From: a virus
Reading direction: 5' to 3' (one strand)
IMG/VR virus record: IMGVR_UViG_3300013089_000002
Span: 1 to 29,980 of that record
Length of the DNA: 29,980 nucleotides
A program made the translations under genes and the position numbers. The notes under the pieces were generated by a model. It was not told the DNA's origin. It did no database searches and saw only the letters and a list, made by a program, of their open reading frames with translations. Positions 14,402 through 21,543 of the stretch are shown in pieces (positions within the stretch are counted from its first letter, which is position 1; every line of letters begins with the position of its first letter).

Positions 14402-15199
14402 TTGAGTCATAAAGCAGCATTCCGTTTCGTTCTACTACGCCAACAAGACATAAACAAGCTGATTGCCCACCCCAAAACTCTTCGTGACCAGATAATCATT
14501 GACTTCAGCCGACTGCAAGGACTGAGAACCCACGAGATCACAACTCTACAGTGGAACAACATCAGCGTCGAAAACGGCTTCATCTACATGTTAGACAGCA
14601 AAAAACACGTGCGCGTGCTGCTTCCGCTGCATTGGCATCTCGCTGAACAACTGCAAATACATAAAGAGGAAACAAGCCCCGACGAGGACGATTGGATAAT
14701 TCGCCCAGCCGAGGGAGTTAACATAAAAAAATCTGCGTGGGGCAAACCCATCAGCAACGACACTATTCACGATGTTGTCAAGAGAACCGCAAAAGAAGCT
14801 GGAATCTTTGATTGGCGCCGCTACAACAGCACTTTACTGCGTGCCTATTTCGCGGCTGACTGGTATCGAAAGGGACGCAGCCTAAAGATACTGCAGTACA
14901 TGATGCGCCACAACAACTTAGCTATGACCTTCCGTTACGTCAGCAAGATACTTTTCTGGAGTGAGGTAAGCCGCGAGTTCGACCGCGTCCAAAACGATAG
15001 GAGAACTGAAAAGAAGTTGAGCATAAAAGAAATTTTGGAGAGCCCTGTAGCTCGGCAGTGCTTAGAGTGTCCAGCCGTCCAAGTGTGCAAGTACACCGAC
15101 GAGGCTATACACAACGAGTATGCTGACGGCTGCAGGTTTTTCCGTGAAATCGTGAAAAAAGCGCAAAGAATCAAATTGAGCGAGGTGGTGCAGACGTGA
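14402..15199 (+). CDS. Tyrosine recombinase (integrase), archaeal type
   Basis: About 265 residues from a TTG at 14402, six bases after GGAGGT; the longer frame from ATG 14258 adds 48 unlikely residues. Catalytic domain: RDQIIIDFSRLQGLRTHEITTLQW (first Arg in GLRTHE), KKHVRVLLPL (Lys region), YNSTLLRAYFAADWY (second Arg; the usual first His is replaced by Thr), LQYMMRHNNLAMTFRYV (His and the likely nucleophile Tyr in FRYV). The N-terminal arm- and core-binding domain is short. After the catalytic domain there is a Cys cluster (CLECPAVQVCKYTDEA, then a later Cys) that could bind zinc. It would integrate or resolve the viral genome. An attachment site was not found. Confidence 0.82.
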   Translation: MSHKAAFRFVLLRQQDINKLIAHPKTLRDQIIIDFSRLQGLRTHEITTLQWNNISVENGFIYMLDSKKHVRVLLPLHWHLAEQLQIHKEETSPDEDDWIIRPAEGVNIKKSAWGKPISNDTIHDVVKRTAKEAGIFDWRRYNSTLLRAYFAADWYRKGRSLKILQYMMRHNNLAMTFRYVSKILFWSEVSREFDRVQNDRRTEKKLSIKEILESPVARQCLECPAVQVCKYTDEAIHNEYADGCRFFREIVKKAQRIKLSEVVQT

Positions 15200-15351
15200 A
15201 GCAGCAGGTGAATTTTCTGTGTCCCTCTAAGCTGCTGCAGGACTTTGATTCTGCAGTTGAGAGAAACGGCAGGATTCCAAGCCGCACGGCTGCGCTTCAC
15301 AGGGTGATGGAGCGCTTCATAGAAGAAAACAGAAAGGAGGCTAAGACATGA
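15196..15351 (+). CDS. Ribbon-helix-helix DNA-binding protein, 51 residues
   Basis: GTG at 15196 overlapping the recombinase stop. The fold pattern is clear: strand QQVNFLCPSKLLQDFDSAVE, then GRIPSRTAALHRVMERFIEE, the CopG/MetJ type. Such proteins act as dimeric repressors. It lies directly after the recombinase, so it could control the recombinase or the divergent promoter. AAGGAGGCT near the end is the next gene's ribosome site. Confidence 0.75.
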   Translation: MKQQVNFLCPSKLLQDFDSAVERNGRIPSRTAALHRVMERFIEENRKEAKT

Positions 15352-15554
15352 CCAGAGTGAATAATATTGACATACAGCAAATAGACAATGGATACACAGT
15401 TTACGTAAGCTACACTTTTAGCAGTTCAAAAGAATTCTACAAAACAGAAGAAGAAGTTATCGAAGCAGTTGCAACAGCATTAAGCAATAACACTGCAGAA
15501 TGGCTGAAGGTCCACACAACAAGAGAAGAGCTTAAAGAAAAGGAGGCTGATTGA
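15348..15554 (+). CDS. 68-residue protein of unknown function
   Basis: ATG within ATGA overlap. Product: IDIQQIDNGYTVYVSYTFSS, then FYKTEEEVIEAVATALSNN and a charged end with KEAD. The pattern (beta hairpin followed by helix) is common in small virus proteins. Not recognised. Next gene starts in the TGATG overlap. Confidence 0.65.
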   Translation: MTRVNNIDIQQIDNGYTVYVSYTFSSSKEFYKTEEEVIEAVATALSNNTAEWLKVHTTREELKEKEAD

Positions 15555-15697
15555 TGCAGACTATAAAACTGTTCAAACTAGCAGACCTCAAAGGCAAGAT
15601 AAACGATAACGACTGGCAAATCAAAGAACTCAGAAAGGCGATGCGTGAGCGGGATCACAGAACCGCAGAAGCCCTCCGTTTGGTGATGCGGAAATGA
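15554..15697 (+). CDS. 47-residue helical peptide
   Basis: ATG at 15554 (TGATG overlap), ending in the ATGA overlap with the nuclease gene. MQTIKLFKLADLKGKINDND is followed by WQIKELRKAMRERDHRTAE. Its last codons form the third TGATGCGGAAATGA copy. Function unknown. Confidence 0.55.
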   Translation: MQTIKLFKLADLKGKINDNDWQIKELRKAMRERDHRTAEALRLVMRK

Positions 15698-16065
15698 GCT
15701 ACACACGATTCGTTGACCCCGCCCAAGACTACAGTGTTTCGGATGTGGAGATAAAGATTTTCTCTGAACTTTGTGTCTCTGGAGTAGGCTTACAGCCGAT
15801 AGAGACGCAGAAAGAGTTCTGTCTCTTATCCACAAAACCAGACTTCTATTTTCCAGATGTGAACTTGGCGGTTTACATCGACGGAGAACAGATTCACAGG
15901 AAACGGGAAGCCAGAGACCTTGAACTTAGGGAGCTGCTGAAGAAGCGGTACGGTTGCACGGTACGAAGCTACAGTTACAAGGCTCCGATAACGAAGAAGC
16001 GACTGTCTGAGATTGTTGATGCGATTCGAGACGACGTTCAGGGGCTGAAGAGGATGCGGGCATAA
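15694..16065 (+). CDS. DUF559/Vsr-like PD-(D/E)xK nuclease
   Basis: 123 residues. The pattern of small Vsr/DUF559-type endonucleases is present: SDVEIKIFSEL with E19, KPDFYFPDVNLAVYIDGE with P49-D50 and D63-G-E65, H68 and R74-D75 (QIHRKREARDLELRELL), then YGCTVRSYSYK. These would give the metal site of the restriction-like fold. It may act in DNA repair, host DNA degradation or recombination. ATG overlaps the previous stop. The nuclease family is likely; target unknown. Confidence 0.75.
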   Translation: MSYTRFVDPAQDYSVSDVEIKIFSELCVSGVGLQPIETQKEFCLLSTKPDFYFPDVNLAVYIDGEQIHRKREARDLELRELLKKRYGCTVRSYSYKAPITKKRLSEIVDAIRDDVQGLKRMRA

Positions 16066-16121
16066 TGGCAAAGAAGTACGAGTGTGAGGACTGCAACAGA
16101 AAGTTCCAGAGCCGAAGCTGA
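16065..16121 (+). CDS. 18-residue peptide, remnant or micro zinc finger
   Basis: ATG at 16065 overlaps the nuclease stop (TAATG); TGA overlaps the next ATG. The peptide MAKKYECEDCNRKFQSRS looks like the first half of a C2H2 zinc finger (C-x2-C, F) cut short. It may be a truncated zinc-finger gene or a coupling peptide. Confidence 0.4.
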   Translation: MAKKYECEDCNRKFQSRS

Positions 16122-16585
16122 TGGATGTTATGCGGGAAATCAAAACCCTCAGAGCAGATTTTGGCGTTTTAAGTCAAGCGGTGAAGGCGCTCGGAAAAGA
16201 TGTGTTAGCCAAGAATGAACGCGCAGAAGCGGTTTACGGTGACATGGTTGCGAAGATGAGTAACTTGCAGGACGCTTTCATCAAAACGTTGACTGTAACG
16301 AAAGTATCGAATGTTACGAATGTATCGAAAGTTACGAAGCAGCCACAAAACAGCCACAATGTAGCTACGAAGAGTCAGTTTGACCCCGCCGACCTCATGC
16401 AACATCAATGGAAGAGAGGCAAAAAAAAGCCAGACGGCACATACGATAGAGGCAGCCTTTCTTATGGTTGGGATTTCAAGAAGAACTTTAAACCCGAAAC
16501 AGTAGCAGTTCTTCCCTTAACTATTGCTGGCTACGATTTTGGTGTGAACGGCGATTTCGTGAACACGAAGAAGGCGAAACAATGA
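16121..16585 (+). CDS. 154-residue protein with Val-Thr/Ser repeat segment
   Basis: N-terminal helix with coiled-coil look (MREIKTLRADFGVLSQAVKA), then an internal repeat VTKVSNVTNVSKVTK at about residues 58-73, made by near-tandem ACGAA(A/T)GTATCGAA DNA. The C-terminal part FDPADLMQHQWKRGKKKPDG and GSLSYGWDFKKNFKPETV may be folded. The 10-bp word lies at 16367-16376. Not recognised. Confidence 0.65.
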   Translation: MDVMREIKTLRADFGVLSQAVKALGKDVLAKNERAEAVYGDMVAKMSNLQDAFIKTLTVTKVSNVTNVSKVTKQPQNSHNVATKSQFDPADLMQHQWKRGKKKPDGTYDRGSLSYGWDFKKNFKPETVAVLPLTIAGYDFGVNGDFVNTKKAKQ

Positions 16586-16725
16586 AGTTTTGGAGAAAAA
16601 AGTCAAAGTCAGACGAAACCGAGATTTCCATCACCAAAGCGGATTTGAAATCCCAGAAGTCTTTCTATGTGAAGGCTCAAACATCTGAAAAAGCAATGGA
16701 AATTATCAGGAAGCTACAGACATGA
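16582..16725 (+). CDS. 47-residue basic peptide
   Basis: ATG at 16582 within overlap, TGA in ATGA overlap with the next gene. MKFWRKKSKSDETEISITKAD is basic at the start and ends in a helix (SEKAMEIIRKLQT). Unknown. Position between coupled genes supports it. Confidence 0.55.
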   Translation: MKFWRKKSKSDETEISITKADLKSQKSFYVKAQTSEKAMEIIRKLQT

Positions 16726-17018
16726 GTCTTTCCGATTTTTTCAGAGGCAGCGACTACAGTCCCGAACTTGACGGCAAACGGTTGACAGGGCAAATCCGCA
16801 GAATCCACGATCTAATGAAAGACGGAAGATGGAGAACCCTGTCTGAAATCGAATTTTACACGGGAGACCCACAAGCAAGCATATCCGCTCAGCTGCGGAA
16901 TCTTCGTAAGCCAGAGTTCGGAAGCCATATCATAGTGAAACGTCGCAGAGGCGAGCCATCGCATGGACTGTGGGAGTATCGCATGGCAAAAGGAGAATTG
17001 AAAATTGAGGATGAGTGA
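16722..17018 (+). CDS. Winged-helix protein, 98 residues
   Basis: The core IRRIHDLMKDGRWRTLSEIE, then TGDPQASISAQLRNLRKPEF and HIIVKRRRGEPSHGLWEYRM match a winged helix: helix 2, recognition helix and basic wing. Archaeal and viral versions act as regulators or replication adaptors. The gene overlaps the ATPase gene, so it may serve that protein at a DNA site. Confidence 0.7.
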   Translation: MSLSDFFRGSDYSPELDGKRLTGQIRRIHDLMKDGRWRTLSEIEFYTGDPQASISAQLRNLRKPEFGSHIIVKRRRGEPSHGLWEYRMAKGELKIEDE

Positions 17019-18681
17019 GATAAAGTTAGGCTACGAGGTTGGAACAGGAGAAGCCGTGTATATTAAGCCCAGCCATCTGATTGCCACTGGAGTTTCTCAA
17101 CTGTCGGGAAAAACCACCACTCTTGAGGCTTTGATTAAGCGCAGCGGAAAAAAAGCCATTGTCTTTAAAACCAAAGTTGGCGAGAAAGGATTCAACGAAG
17201 GAACTCTGATTCCCCCCTACTTCAAGGAACGCTCAGATTGGCAATATGTGTCTAGCCTCTTAGAAGCTACTTTAAAGGAGAAGCTGAAGTTTGAGAGAGC
17301 ATGGATAATCAAAGTGTGCAAAAACGCTGATTCCCTTTTGGAAGTTAAAGCCAACATTGACAAGCAACTCGCAGAAACTAAACTAAATCAGCTTTCAAGG
17401 AACATCTACACCACATTACAAGCATACTTTGAGATGGTGCTACCTCAACTACAGTATGCCAAATTCTCCAAGTTTCTCACTCTTCATGACGGAATCAACA
17501 TCATGGATTTAGAGCGATTCAAAGAGGAAATCCAGAGCCTAGTCATAAGAAGTGTCCTAGAAACGGTTCTCCAAGAGTTCCATGATGTGATAGTGGTTAT
17601 TCCCGAAGCATGGAAGTTCATCCCACAGGGAAGAGGAAACCCCTGCAAGTGGGCAACAGAATCTTTTATCCGACAAGGAGCAACAAACGGAAATTTCCTA
17701 TGGGTTGACAGCCAAGACATGGCAGGGGTCGATAAGACAGCACTCAAACAGGTCAGCACATGGATTCTCGGTTTACAATCCGAAAGAAATGAAGTTAAGC
17801 ACACGATTGACCAGATTCCACTTCCACGAAAAATGAGGCCAAAAGAAGACGAAATCATGACACTTTCTAAGGGACATTTTATTTTGGCTACCCCAGACCA
17901 GACCATTAGAGTTTATGTTCAGCCTAGTTGGCTTGATGACGAAACCGCAAAGAAGGTTGCAGCTGGAGCGGTTAATGTTGAATCGCTACAGAAGCCAGAA
18001 AACAGTATCTCATTAAGCGAGGGAGTATCTGAAACCAAAGTTTTGCCCGATTTTGAATCAAGAAAATTCTATGCAAGAGTTTCACAAGATGTGATAGAGT
18101 TACGCAATGATTTTTTTGAGAAAATAAGTCAACTGCAAAAGCAAGTGGACAGTCTAGGCGAAAAAATGTTGACGTTACAGTCCAGCAAACCTAAAATTGA
18201 CAAAGGCGAAATCGTTAGCCTAGTTCTCCAGAAAGTTCCTCTACTGAACAAAAATGAGATTGTTGAAGAACTTGTTAAACGAATCCCAAAGATGACTGGA
18301 ACAGTCACATACGAAGTTGCACCACTAGAGAAGCTTCAGAGAGACTTTCAGGAATCAGCTAAAAACAAAATCCTGCAGGACATCAGCAGCTTAGACCAAG
18401 AACAGAAGCAGATGCTCAAATTCATAGAGTCAATCGACAAACGAACAAACATTAGCGAAGTTATGGAAAAATGTCTTTTCTTGAATCCCTCCAGTGGTAG
18501 CCGTTCTAGGGTTACAAAGAAGCTTTCGGATTTGGAGAGTCTAAGTCTAATTCGGAAAGACAGGGGACACATTTACGCTAACTTGAAACCCCAAATCGCA
18601 AAACTGATGGAAATTCACCAAGCCACGCCAAGCGAAATTGACGATGTTTACAATCACACAATAATGGAGATTGAAATTTGA
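17005..18681 (+). CDS. HerA/FtsK-type ATPase with coiled coil and C-terminal winged helix
   Basis: 558 residues, the largest early gene. Walker A GVSQLSGKTTT at about 29-39 and Walker B VIVVIPEAW at 195-203, then FLWVDSQDMAGVDKTALKQV at 231-250 (the sensor region of HerA-like pumps) and GLQSERNEVK. The N-terminal IKPSHLIATGVSQLSG layout is that of archaeal HerA-type enzymes. After residue 330 there is a coiled coil (ELRNDFFEKISQLQKQVDSL) and a charged region, then at 465-530 a winged helix (NISEVMEKCLFLNPSSGSRS, KKLSDLESLSLIRKDRG). This fusion suggests a DNA-binding translocase in replication, segregation or processing; DNA packaging is already covered by the terminase. Start could be TTG 17005 or ATG 17011. 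Confidence 0.82.
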   Translation: MRMSEIKLGYEVGTGEAVYIKPSHLIATGVSQLSGKTTTLEALIKRSGKKAIVFKTKVGEKGFNEGTLIPPYFKERSDWQYVSSLLEATLKEKLKFERAWIIKVCKNADSLLEVKANIDKQLAETKLNQLSRNIYTTLQAYFEMVLPQLQYAKFSKFLTLHDGINIMDLERFKEEIQSLVIRSVLETVLQEFHDVIVVIPEAWKFIPQGRGNPCKWATESFIRQGATNGNFLWVDSQDMAGVDKTALKQVSTWILGLQSERNEVKHTIDQIPLPRKMRPKEDEIMTLSKGHFILATPDQTIRVYVQPSWLDDETAKKVAAGAVNVESLQKPENSISLSEGVSETKVLPDFESRKFYARVSQDVIELRNDFFEKISQLQKQVDSLGEKMLTLQSSKPKIDKGEIVSLVLQKVPLLNKNEIVEELVKRIPKMTGTVTYEVAPLEKLQRDFQESAKNKILQDISSLDQEQKQMLKFIESIDKRTNISEVMEKCLFLNPSSGSRSRVTKKLSDLESLSLIRKDRGHIYANLKPQIAKLMEIHQATPSEIDDVYNHTIMEIEI

Positions 18682-18695
18682 AGGGGTTAACAAAA

Positions 18696-18788
18696 GTGAA
18701 ACTCATAATCATTCTGTTTCTTCCCCTAATCATTTTCCTGTGGATGCTGGGCTGGACTCTTGCTTGGATAGGAGAACACAAACAATGA
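18696..18788 (+). CDS. Single-span membrane peptide, 30 residues
   Basis: GTG at 18696 after AAGGGG, or TTG at 18678 overlapping the previous stop with GGAG eight bases before. The peptide MKLIIILFLPLIIFLWMLGW and TLAWIGEHKQ is almost all membrane helix. A short single-span peptide may be a holin or membrane anchor. Function unknown. Confidence 0.5.
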   Translation: MKLIIILFLPLIIFLWMLGWTLAWIGEHKQ

Positions 18789-18908
18789 CCTCTATTTCCA
18801 CTCCAACGAACCCATCAATCTACCCTCTCAATCTGCAGTATATTATCTATCTATCTATCTACCCTCAACCAAAAACGCCAAAAAAACACAACAAGAACAC
18901 ACCAAGAC
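18789..18908 (+). repeat. Non-coding gap with a TATC microsatellite
   Basis: About 120 bases without a convincing gene. A run of TATC units (18844-18861) lies within an A/C-rich stretch. An open frame from 18785 is low in sequence complexity (Thr, Pro, Lys, Asn) and overlaps the next gene, so it is not called. It may be a leader for the following operon. Confidence 0.5.
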
Positions 18909-19382
18909 ATGACAAGCATTCTTTTAGACAAGAAACGAAAGGGGCTTCTTTTTTTGAGAGCAATTGATTGGAGCTATAGACTATACCTCGACCGCAAACT
19001 GTACCTAGCAGCCATTCGATTACAAGCAGACAGAAAACTTTCAAAATCCAAAGCTGGATTACTCGCCCTAGTTGAAGGACTGCACAATCTCGGCTATCTT
19101 GCGAACGCAGACTATGAAGTATACAAGAACAAGTACTCGGTTTCGCTTGACGAAGAGGCTAACAAGCTTTCGCCGTCAGAGATTTTGAGAAAGGAGACGA
19201 AGGAAGCGCGATATCGGCAACTGAACAACCTCTACAGACAGGTTATTGCGCAGTGGGAGACTCTTCGTGTAGACGTGAAGTATTATCATGTCAAGGATGC
19301 AAAAAGTAACCTGAACCTGAAGTATGCGCGGAAGCTTGTGGAGTTGGCTGAACAGGAGACGCTGGAGCTGACCCAAAAATGA
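18909..19382 (+). CDS. 157-residue helical protein
   Basis: ATG at 18909. Almost entirely helical: KGLLFLRAIDWSYRLYLDRK, then KSKAGLLALVEGLHNLGYL, and long charged helices to the end. The LSKSKAGLLALVEGL part is like a winged-helix or helical bundle start. Its stop overlaps the next ATG. Not recognised. 10-bp word at 19259-19268. Confidence 0.65.
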   Translation: MTSILLDKKRKGLLFLRAIDWSYRLYLDRKLYLAAIRLQADRKLSKSKAGLLALVEGLHNLGYLANADYEVYKNKYSVSLDEEANKLSPSEILRKETKEARYRQLNNLYRQVIAQWETLRVDVKYYHVKDAKSNLNLKYARKLVELAEQETLELTQK

Positions 19383-19714
19383 AAGTGTGCCCAAAATGCG
19401 GATATCGAGATCCACCAATTTGGAGAAACACTTTAAGACGACTCTTCGCTGAACACTGTCATATTTCAGACCTCGAGATCTGGAATCCAGAGTTAGCTGC
19501 TGCACTAAAAGAAAAAAGATATCTCTGCATTAAAGGAGTGAAATATCGTCTAAACAAAAAAGGAGCTTATGTTCACCGTATTGACGCTTTTCTTTGTAAA
19601 TATCCAAATGAGAATGATCCACGAATTACGGAGCCTGATACTGAAAGTGGCCGTGCTAAGGCATTAGGTGTCAGAAGGAAAGGACAAACAGTTCTGGGGG
19701 AGGCTACACGATGA
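19379..19714 (+). CDS. Zinc-finger protein, 111 residues
   Basis: ATG overlaps the previous stop. MKVCPKCGYRDPPIWRN has C-x2-C; a second potential metal site is EHCHIS and later YLCIKG and FLCKYPN. The fold could be a split zinc ribbon. The C-terminal segment is basic and polar (GRAKALGVRRKGQ). Ends with GEATR, whose GGAGGCT codons are the ribosome site of the next gene. Role unknown. Confidence 0.65.
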   Translation: MKVCPKCGYRDPPIWRNTLRRLFAEHCHISDLEIWNPELAAALKEKRYLCIKGVKYRLNKKGAYVHRIDAFLCKYPNENDPRITEPDTESGRAKALGVRRKGQTVLGEATR

Positions 19715-19923
19715 CTTTTAAGCATCGAAAAGACGATGTGGCATTCGGAGTTAGATTCCGCAAAGACGTGTGGAATTTCATCGACGCGAAGATGCATAAC
19801 CGAAAGTACAATCCAAATAAACGATACAATTGGAGTGTGGCTGGCTCTCATCTTCCCTCTAAAAGTATTCACACAATCATTGATGAGTTGTTGCGGAAGC
19901 TGATGGAGGCTGAAACAGAATGA
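19711..19923 (+). CDS. Possible ribbon-helix-helix protein, 70 residues
   Basis: ATG within ATGA overlap. DDVAFGVRFRKDVWNFIDAK is a strand-helix start typical of RHH proteins, with an inserted basic loop, then SKSIHTIIDELLRKLMEAE as the second helix. Not certain. Coupled on both sides. Confidence 0.6.
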   Translation: MTFKHRKDDVAFGVRFRKDVWNFIDAKMHNRKYNPNKRYNWSVAGSHLPSKSIHTIIDELLRKLMEAETE

Positions 19924-20117
19924 GAGGTCAGGTAAAGAGAGTAACGACACACAAATCGGCTTGCCGTAGATGTAAGGGAACAGGAGAAGTTGACATCTGT
20001 GATAGATGTGGAAGCGAAATTTACAGGTACGAGAATGGAGTTGCTATTTGTCATGTTTGCACAACCCCAAAAGGAATCAGGTGGGCTATGAATCTAAAGG
20101 AGGCTGAAGTGAAGTGA
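19920..20117 (+). CDS. Zinc-ribbon protein, DnaJ-type, 65 residues
   Basis: CRRCKGTGEVDICDRCGSEI with C-x2-C-x-G-x-G and a second C-x2-C, then ICHVC: three Cys pairs like a DnaJ or rubredoxin-type cross-brace. ATG within the previous stop. The AAGGAGGCT near its end is the ribosome site of the next gene. Role unknown, probably nucleic acid or protein binding. Confidence 0.7.
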   Translation: MRGQVKRVTTHKSACRRCKGTGEVDICDRCGSEIYRYENGVAICHVCTTPKGIRWAMNLKEAEVK

Positions 20118-20266
20118 AGGTTTCTTCGGTGGGTAACATGGGGCAACTGCGCACATTTTTGTATGCCGTTTGTAACTTTGGCGGGGAGATTCTCCACTAT
20201 AGACACTCGTTAGAAGGTGGGACAGACCGTTTATGGAATATACAGTTAGCAGAAAAGGAGGGTTGA
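20114..20266 (+). CDS. 50-residue protein
   Basis: GTG at 20114 overlaps the previous stop. MKVSSVGNMGQLRTFLYAV and NFGGEILHYRHSLEGG followed by WNIQLAEKEG. Ends in AAGGAGGGTTGA, the ribosome site for the next gene. Not recognised. Confidence 0.55.
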   Translation: MKVSSVGNMGQLRTFLYAVCNFGGEILHYRHSLEGGTDRLWNIQLAEKEG

Positions 20267-20272
20267 ATAAAT

Positions 20273-20521
20273 ATGTTTAAGCGACATGAAAGAGATTTGG
20301 AGTTGCTGGATTTGATTGCTGTTGAGCCAGTGAAGCTGATTTCAGAGAACATGAATAAAACCGAGGACGACATTTACAAGCACCTGAAAAGAATCAGAGC
20401 CAGAATAACCGAATATCAGCAATACTTGAACACCATCTACGCTAAGCAGAGACGCAGCAAGAGAGTGCGAAAAATGACGATTGACGGCTCATTAGACGAA
20501 GACGAGCAACTCACTATATGA
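20273..20521 (+). CDS. Helix-turn-helix-like protein, 82 residues
   Basis: ATG at 20273 with AAGGAGG upstream. ELLDLIAVEPVKLISENMNK followed by TEDDIYKHLKRIRARITEY, which looks like a HTH (IAVEPVKLISENMNKTEDDIYKHL). The end is basic then acidic. Likely regulator; no family named. Confidence 0.6.
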   Translation: MFKRHERDLELLDLIAVEPVKLISENMNKTEDDIYKHLKRIRARITEYQQYLNTIYAKQRRSKRVRKMTIDGSLDEDEQLTI

Positions 20522-20534
20522 GGTCTGACAGAAA

Positions 20535-20681
20535 ATGAGTTCTGAGTTGGGTTGTAAGGATTGTAGCGGTAACAATGACGAGTTTGTTTGTAAGCTTAGG
20601 CGAGCAAAGGGTTCATGTCTCAAAGGGTATCTCCTAGAAGATGGGTTGACAGAAAATGACAACACTAAAACGAATCTTTGA
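20535..20681 (+). CDS. 48-residue Cys-containing peptide
   Basis: ATG at 20535 in a TGACAGAAAATGA context shared with the next gene (20647-20659). The peptide has GCKDCSGNNDEFVCKLRRAK and then GSCLKGYL, i.e. C-x2-C-x8-C-x8-C, a possible zinc site. It overlaps the next gene by 26 bp. Moderate support. Confidence 0.5.
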   Translation: MSSELGCKDCSGNNDEFVCKLRRAKGSCLKGYLLEDGLTENDNTKTNL

Positions 20682-20826
20682 AGAAAATGGGGTGTATGTG
20701 ACAACTTGGGCAACCAAAGCGGTCAGGGAGTGGTTGCAACAACAGCGAGAAGACGATACACAAGACCCTTACAAACACAGAGCAGATACATTTGATGAGC
20801 TTTTGGAGGAGCTAAAAAATGAGTGA
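20656..20826 (+). CDS. 56-residue protein, paralogue-like of 13345-13569
   Basis: ATG at 20656. MTTLKRIFEENGVYVTTWAT then AVREWLQQQREDD and FDELLEELKNE. It shares with the gene at 13345 the MKTTLK start, EWLQQ and ELLEEL; the DNA of the last part is identical for 18 bases. Stop overlaps the next ATG. Function unknown. Confidence 0.6.
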   Translation: MTTLKRIFEENGVYVTTWATKAVREWLQQQREDDTQDPYKHRADTFDELLEELKNE

Positions 20827-21145
20827 ACCAAAACTGGAAAGTGAACAATCACTAAAAGAACAGATTAGATATAATTTCGATTGCAGTTCTGACAAAGAGT
20901 TCTTACTTCAAGACATGCTTAGATTAGTCGATGAACTTGTTACAAAGATTCAAATCAAGATTGATAAATACAAAAAAGAGTTAATGTACGGCTCTTTTTG
21001 GGCAAAAACGTTTGAAGAATATAAACAATGGTATGACGATGAGTTCCCCGACTCAGACAATCACGGAGATACCGCGTATGTTGCGGGCATGATGAATAGT
21101 ATTTCTGAACTCGAAGAAGTTTTGAGGTTGTTAGAAAATGAGTGA
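20819..21145 (+). CDS. 108-residue acidic helical protein
   Basis: ATG at 20819 within the previous end. Sequence includes SDKEFLLQDMLRLVDELVTK and IQIKIDKYKKELMYGSF, then WYDDEFPDSDNHGDTAYVAG and ISELEEVLRLLENE. Strong acidic charge suggests a protein or DNA-mimic partner, but not recognised. Overlaps the next gene by 8 bp. Confidence 0.65.
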   Translation: MSEPKLESEQSLKEQIRYNFDCSSDKEFLLQDMLRLVDELVTKIQIKIDKYKKELMYGSFWAKTFEEYKQWYDDEFPDSDNHGDTAYVAGMMNSISELEEVLRLLENE

Positions 21146-21425
21146 AAAGAAAGGAACTTCTTTAGAAAAGAATTTCCATCAAGAAAACGGAGATGAAGTG
21201 CCTTTGTATCTGAAACAACCATTAATGACACGGAAAGCTGCACATGATATGATAGAAAAACTTGGAAAACTAATTCAAGAAAACCCATCTGCTAACTGGG
21301 CTTATCAATGGATTACTTGTTTGTCCTATTTCTGTTCTTGTGTTGGATGTAACGGATATTTGCGTTTCCATGAAATTGATGTGAAAATGCTTGACAAACA
21401 CTTACTAGAACAAGGAGAGGGGTAA
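21138..21425 (+). CDS. 95-residue protein with Cys cluster
   Basis: ATG overlapping the previous end. Helical; contains ITCLSYFCSCVGCNGYLRF (C-x6-C-x-C-x2-C) in the C-terminal part, maybe a metal site or disulphide cluster. Rest: PLMTRKAAHDMIEKLGKLI. Not recognised. Confidence 0.65.
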   Translation: MSEKKGTSLEKNFHQENGDEVPLYLKQPLMTRKAAHDMIEKLGKLIQENPSANWAYQWITCLSYFCSCVGCNGYLRFHEIDVKMLDKHLLEQGEG

Positions 21426-21447
21426 TGTTGGAGGTTCAGAAACAAAA

Positions 21448-21543
21448 ATGATTATGCGAAAGTCAGAGTTTGATCGAATGATAAAACGGTTACATAGGCA
21501 AGTTGGGCAATTTAAATGTAAAAAGTTGGAGGCTCAAAAGTGA
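21448..21543 (+). CDS. 31-residue basic peptide
   Basis: ATG at 21448; GGAGGT lies about 14 bases upstream. MIMRKSEFDRMIKRLHRQVG followed by QFKCKKLEAQK. Basic helix. TTGGAGGCT in the last codons is the ribosome site for the next gene, whose ATG overlaps the stop (TGATG). Confidence 0.5.
   Translation: MIMRKSEFDRMIKRLHRQVGQFKCKKLEAQK

Noticed and set aside
18785-18967. 60-residue frame MTSISTPTNPSIYP after the membrane peptide
   Set aside because: Low complexity, spans the TATC microsatellite and overlaps the next gene in another frame.
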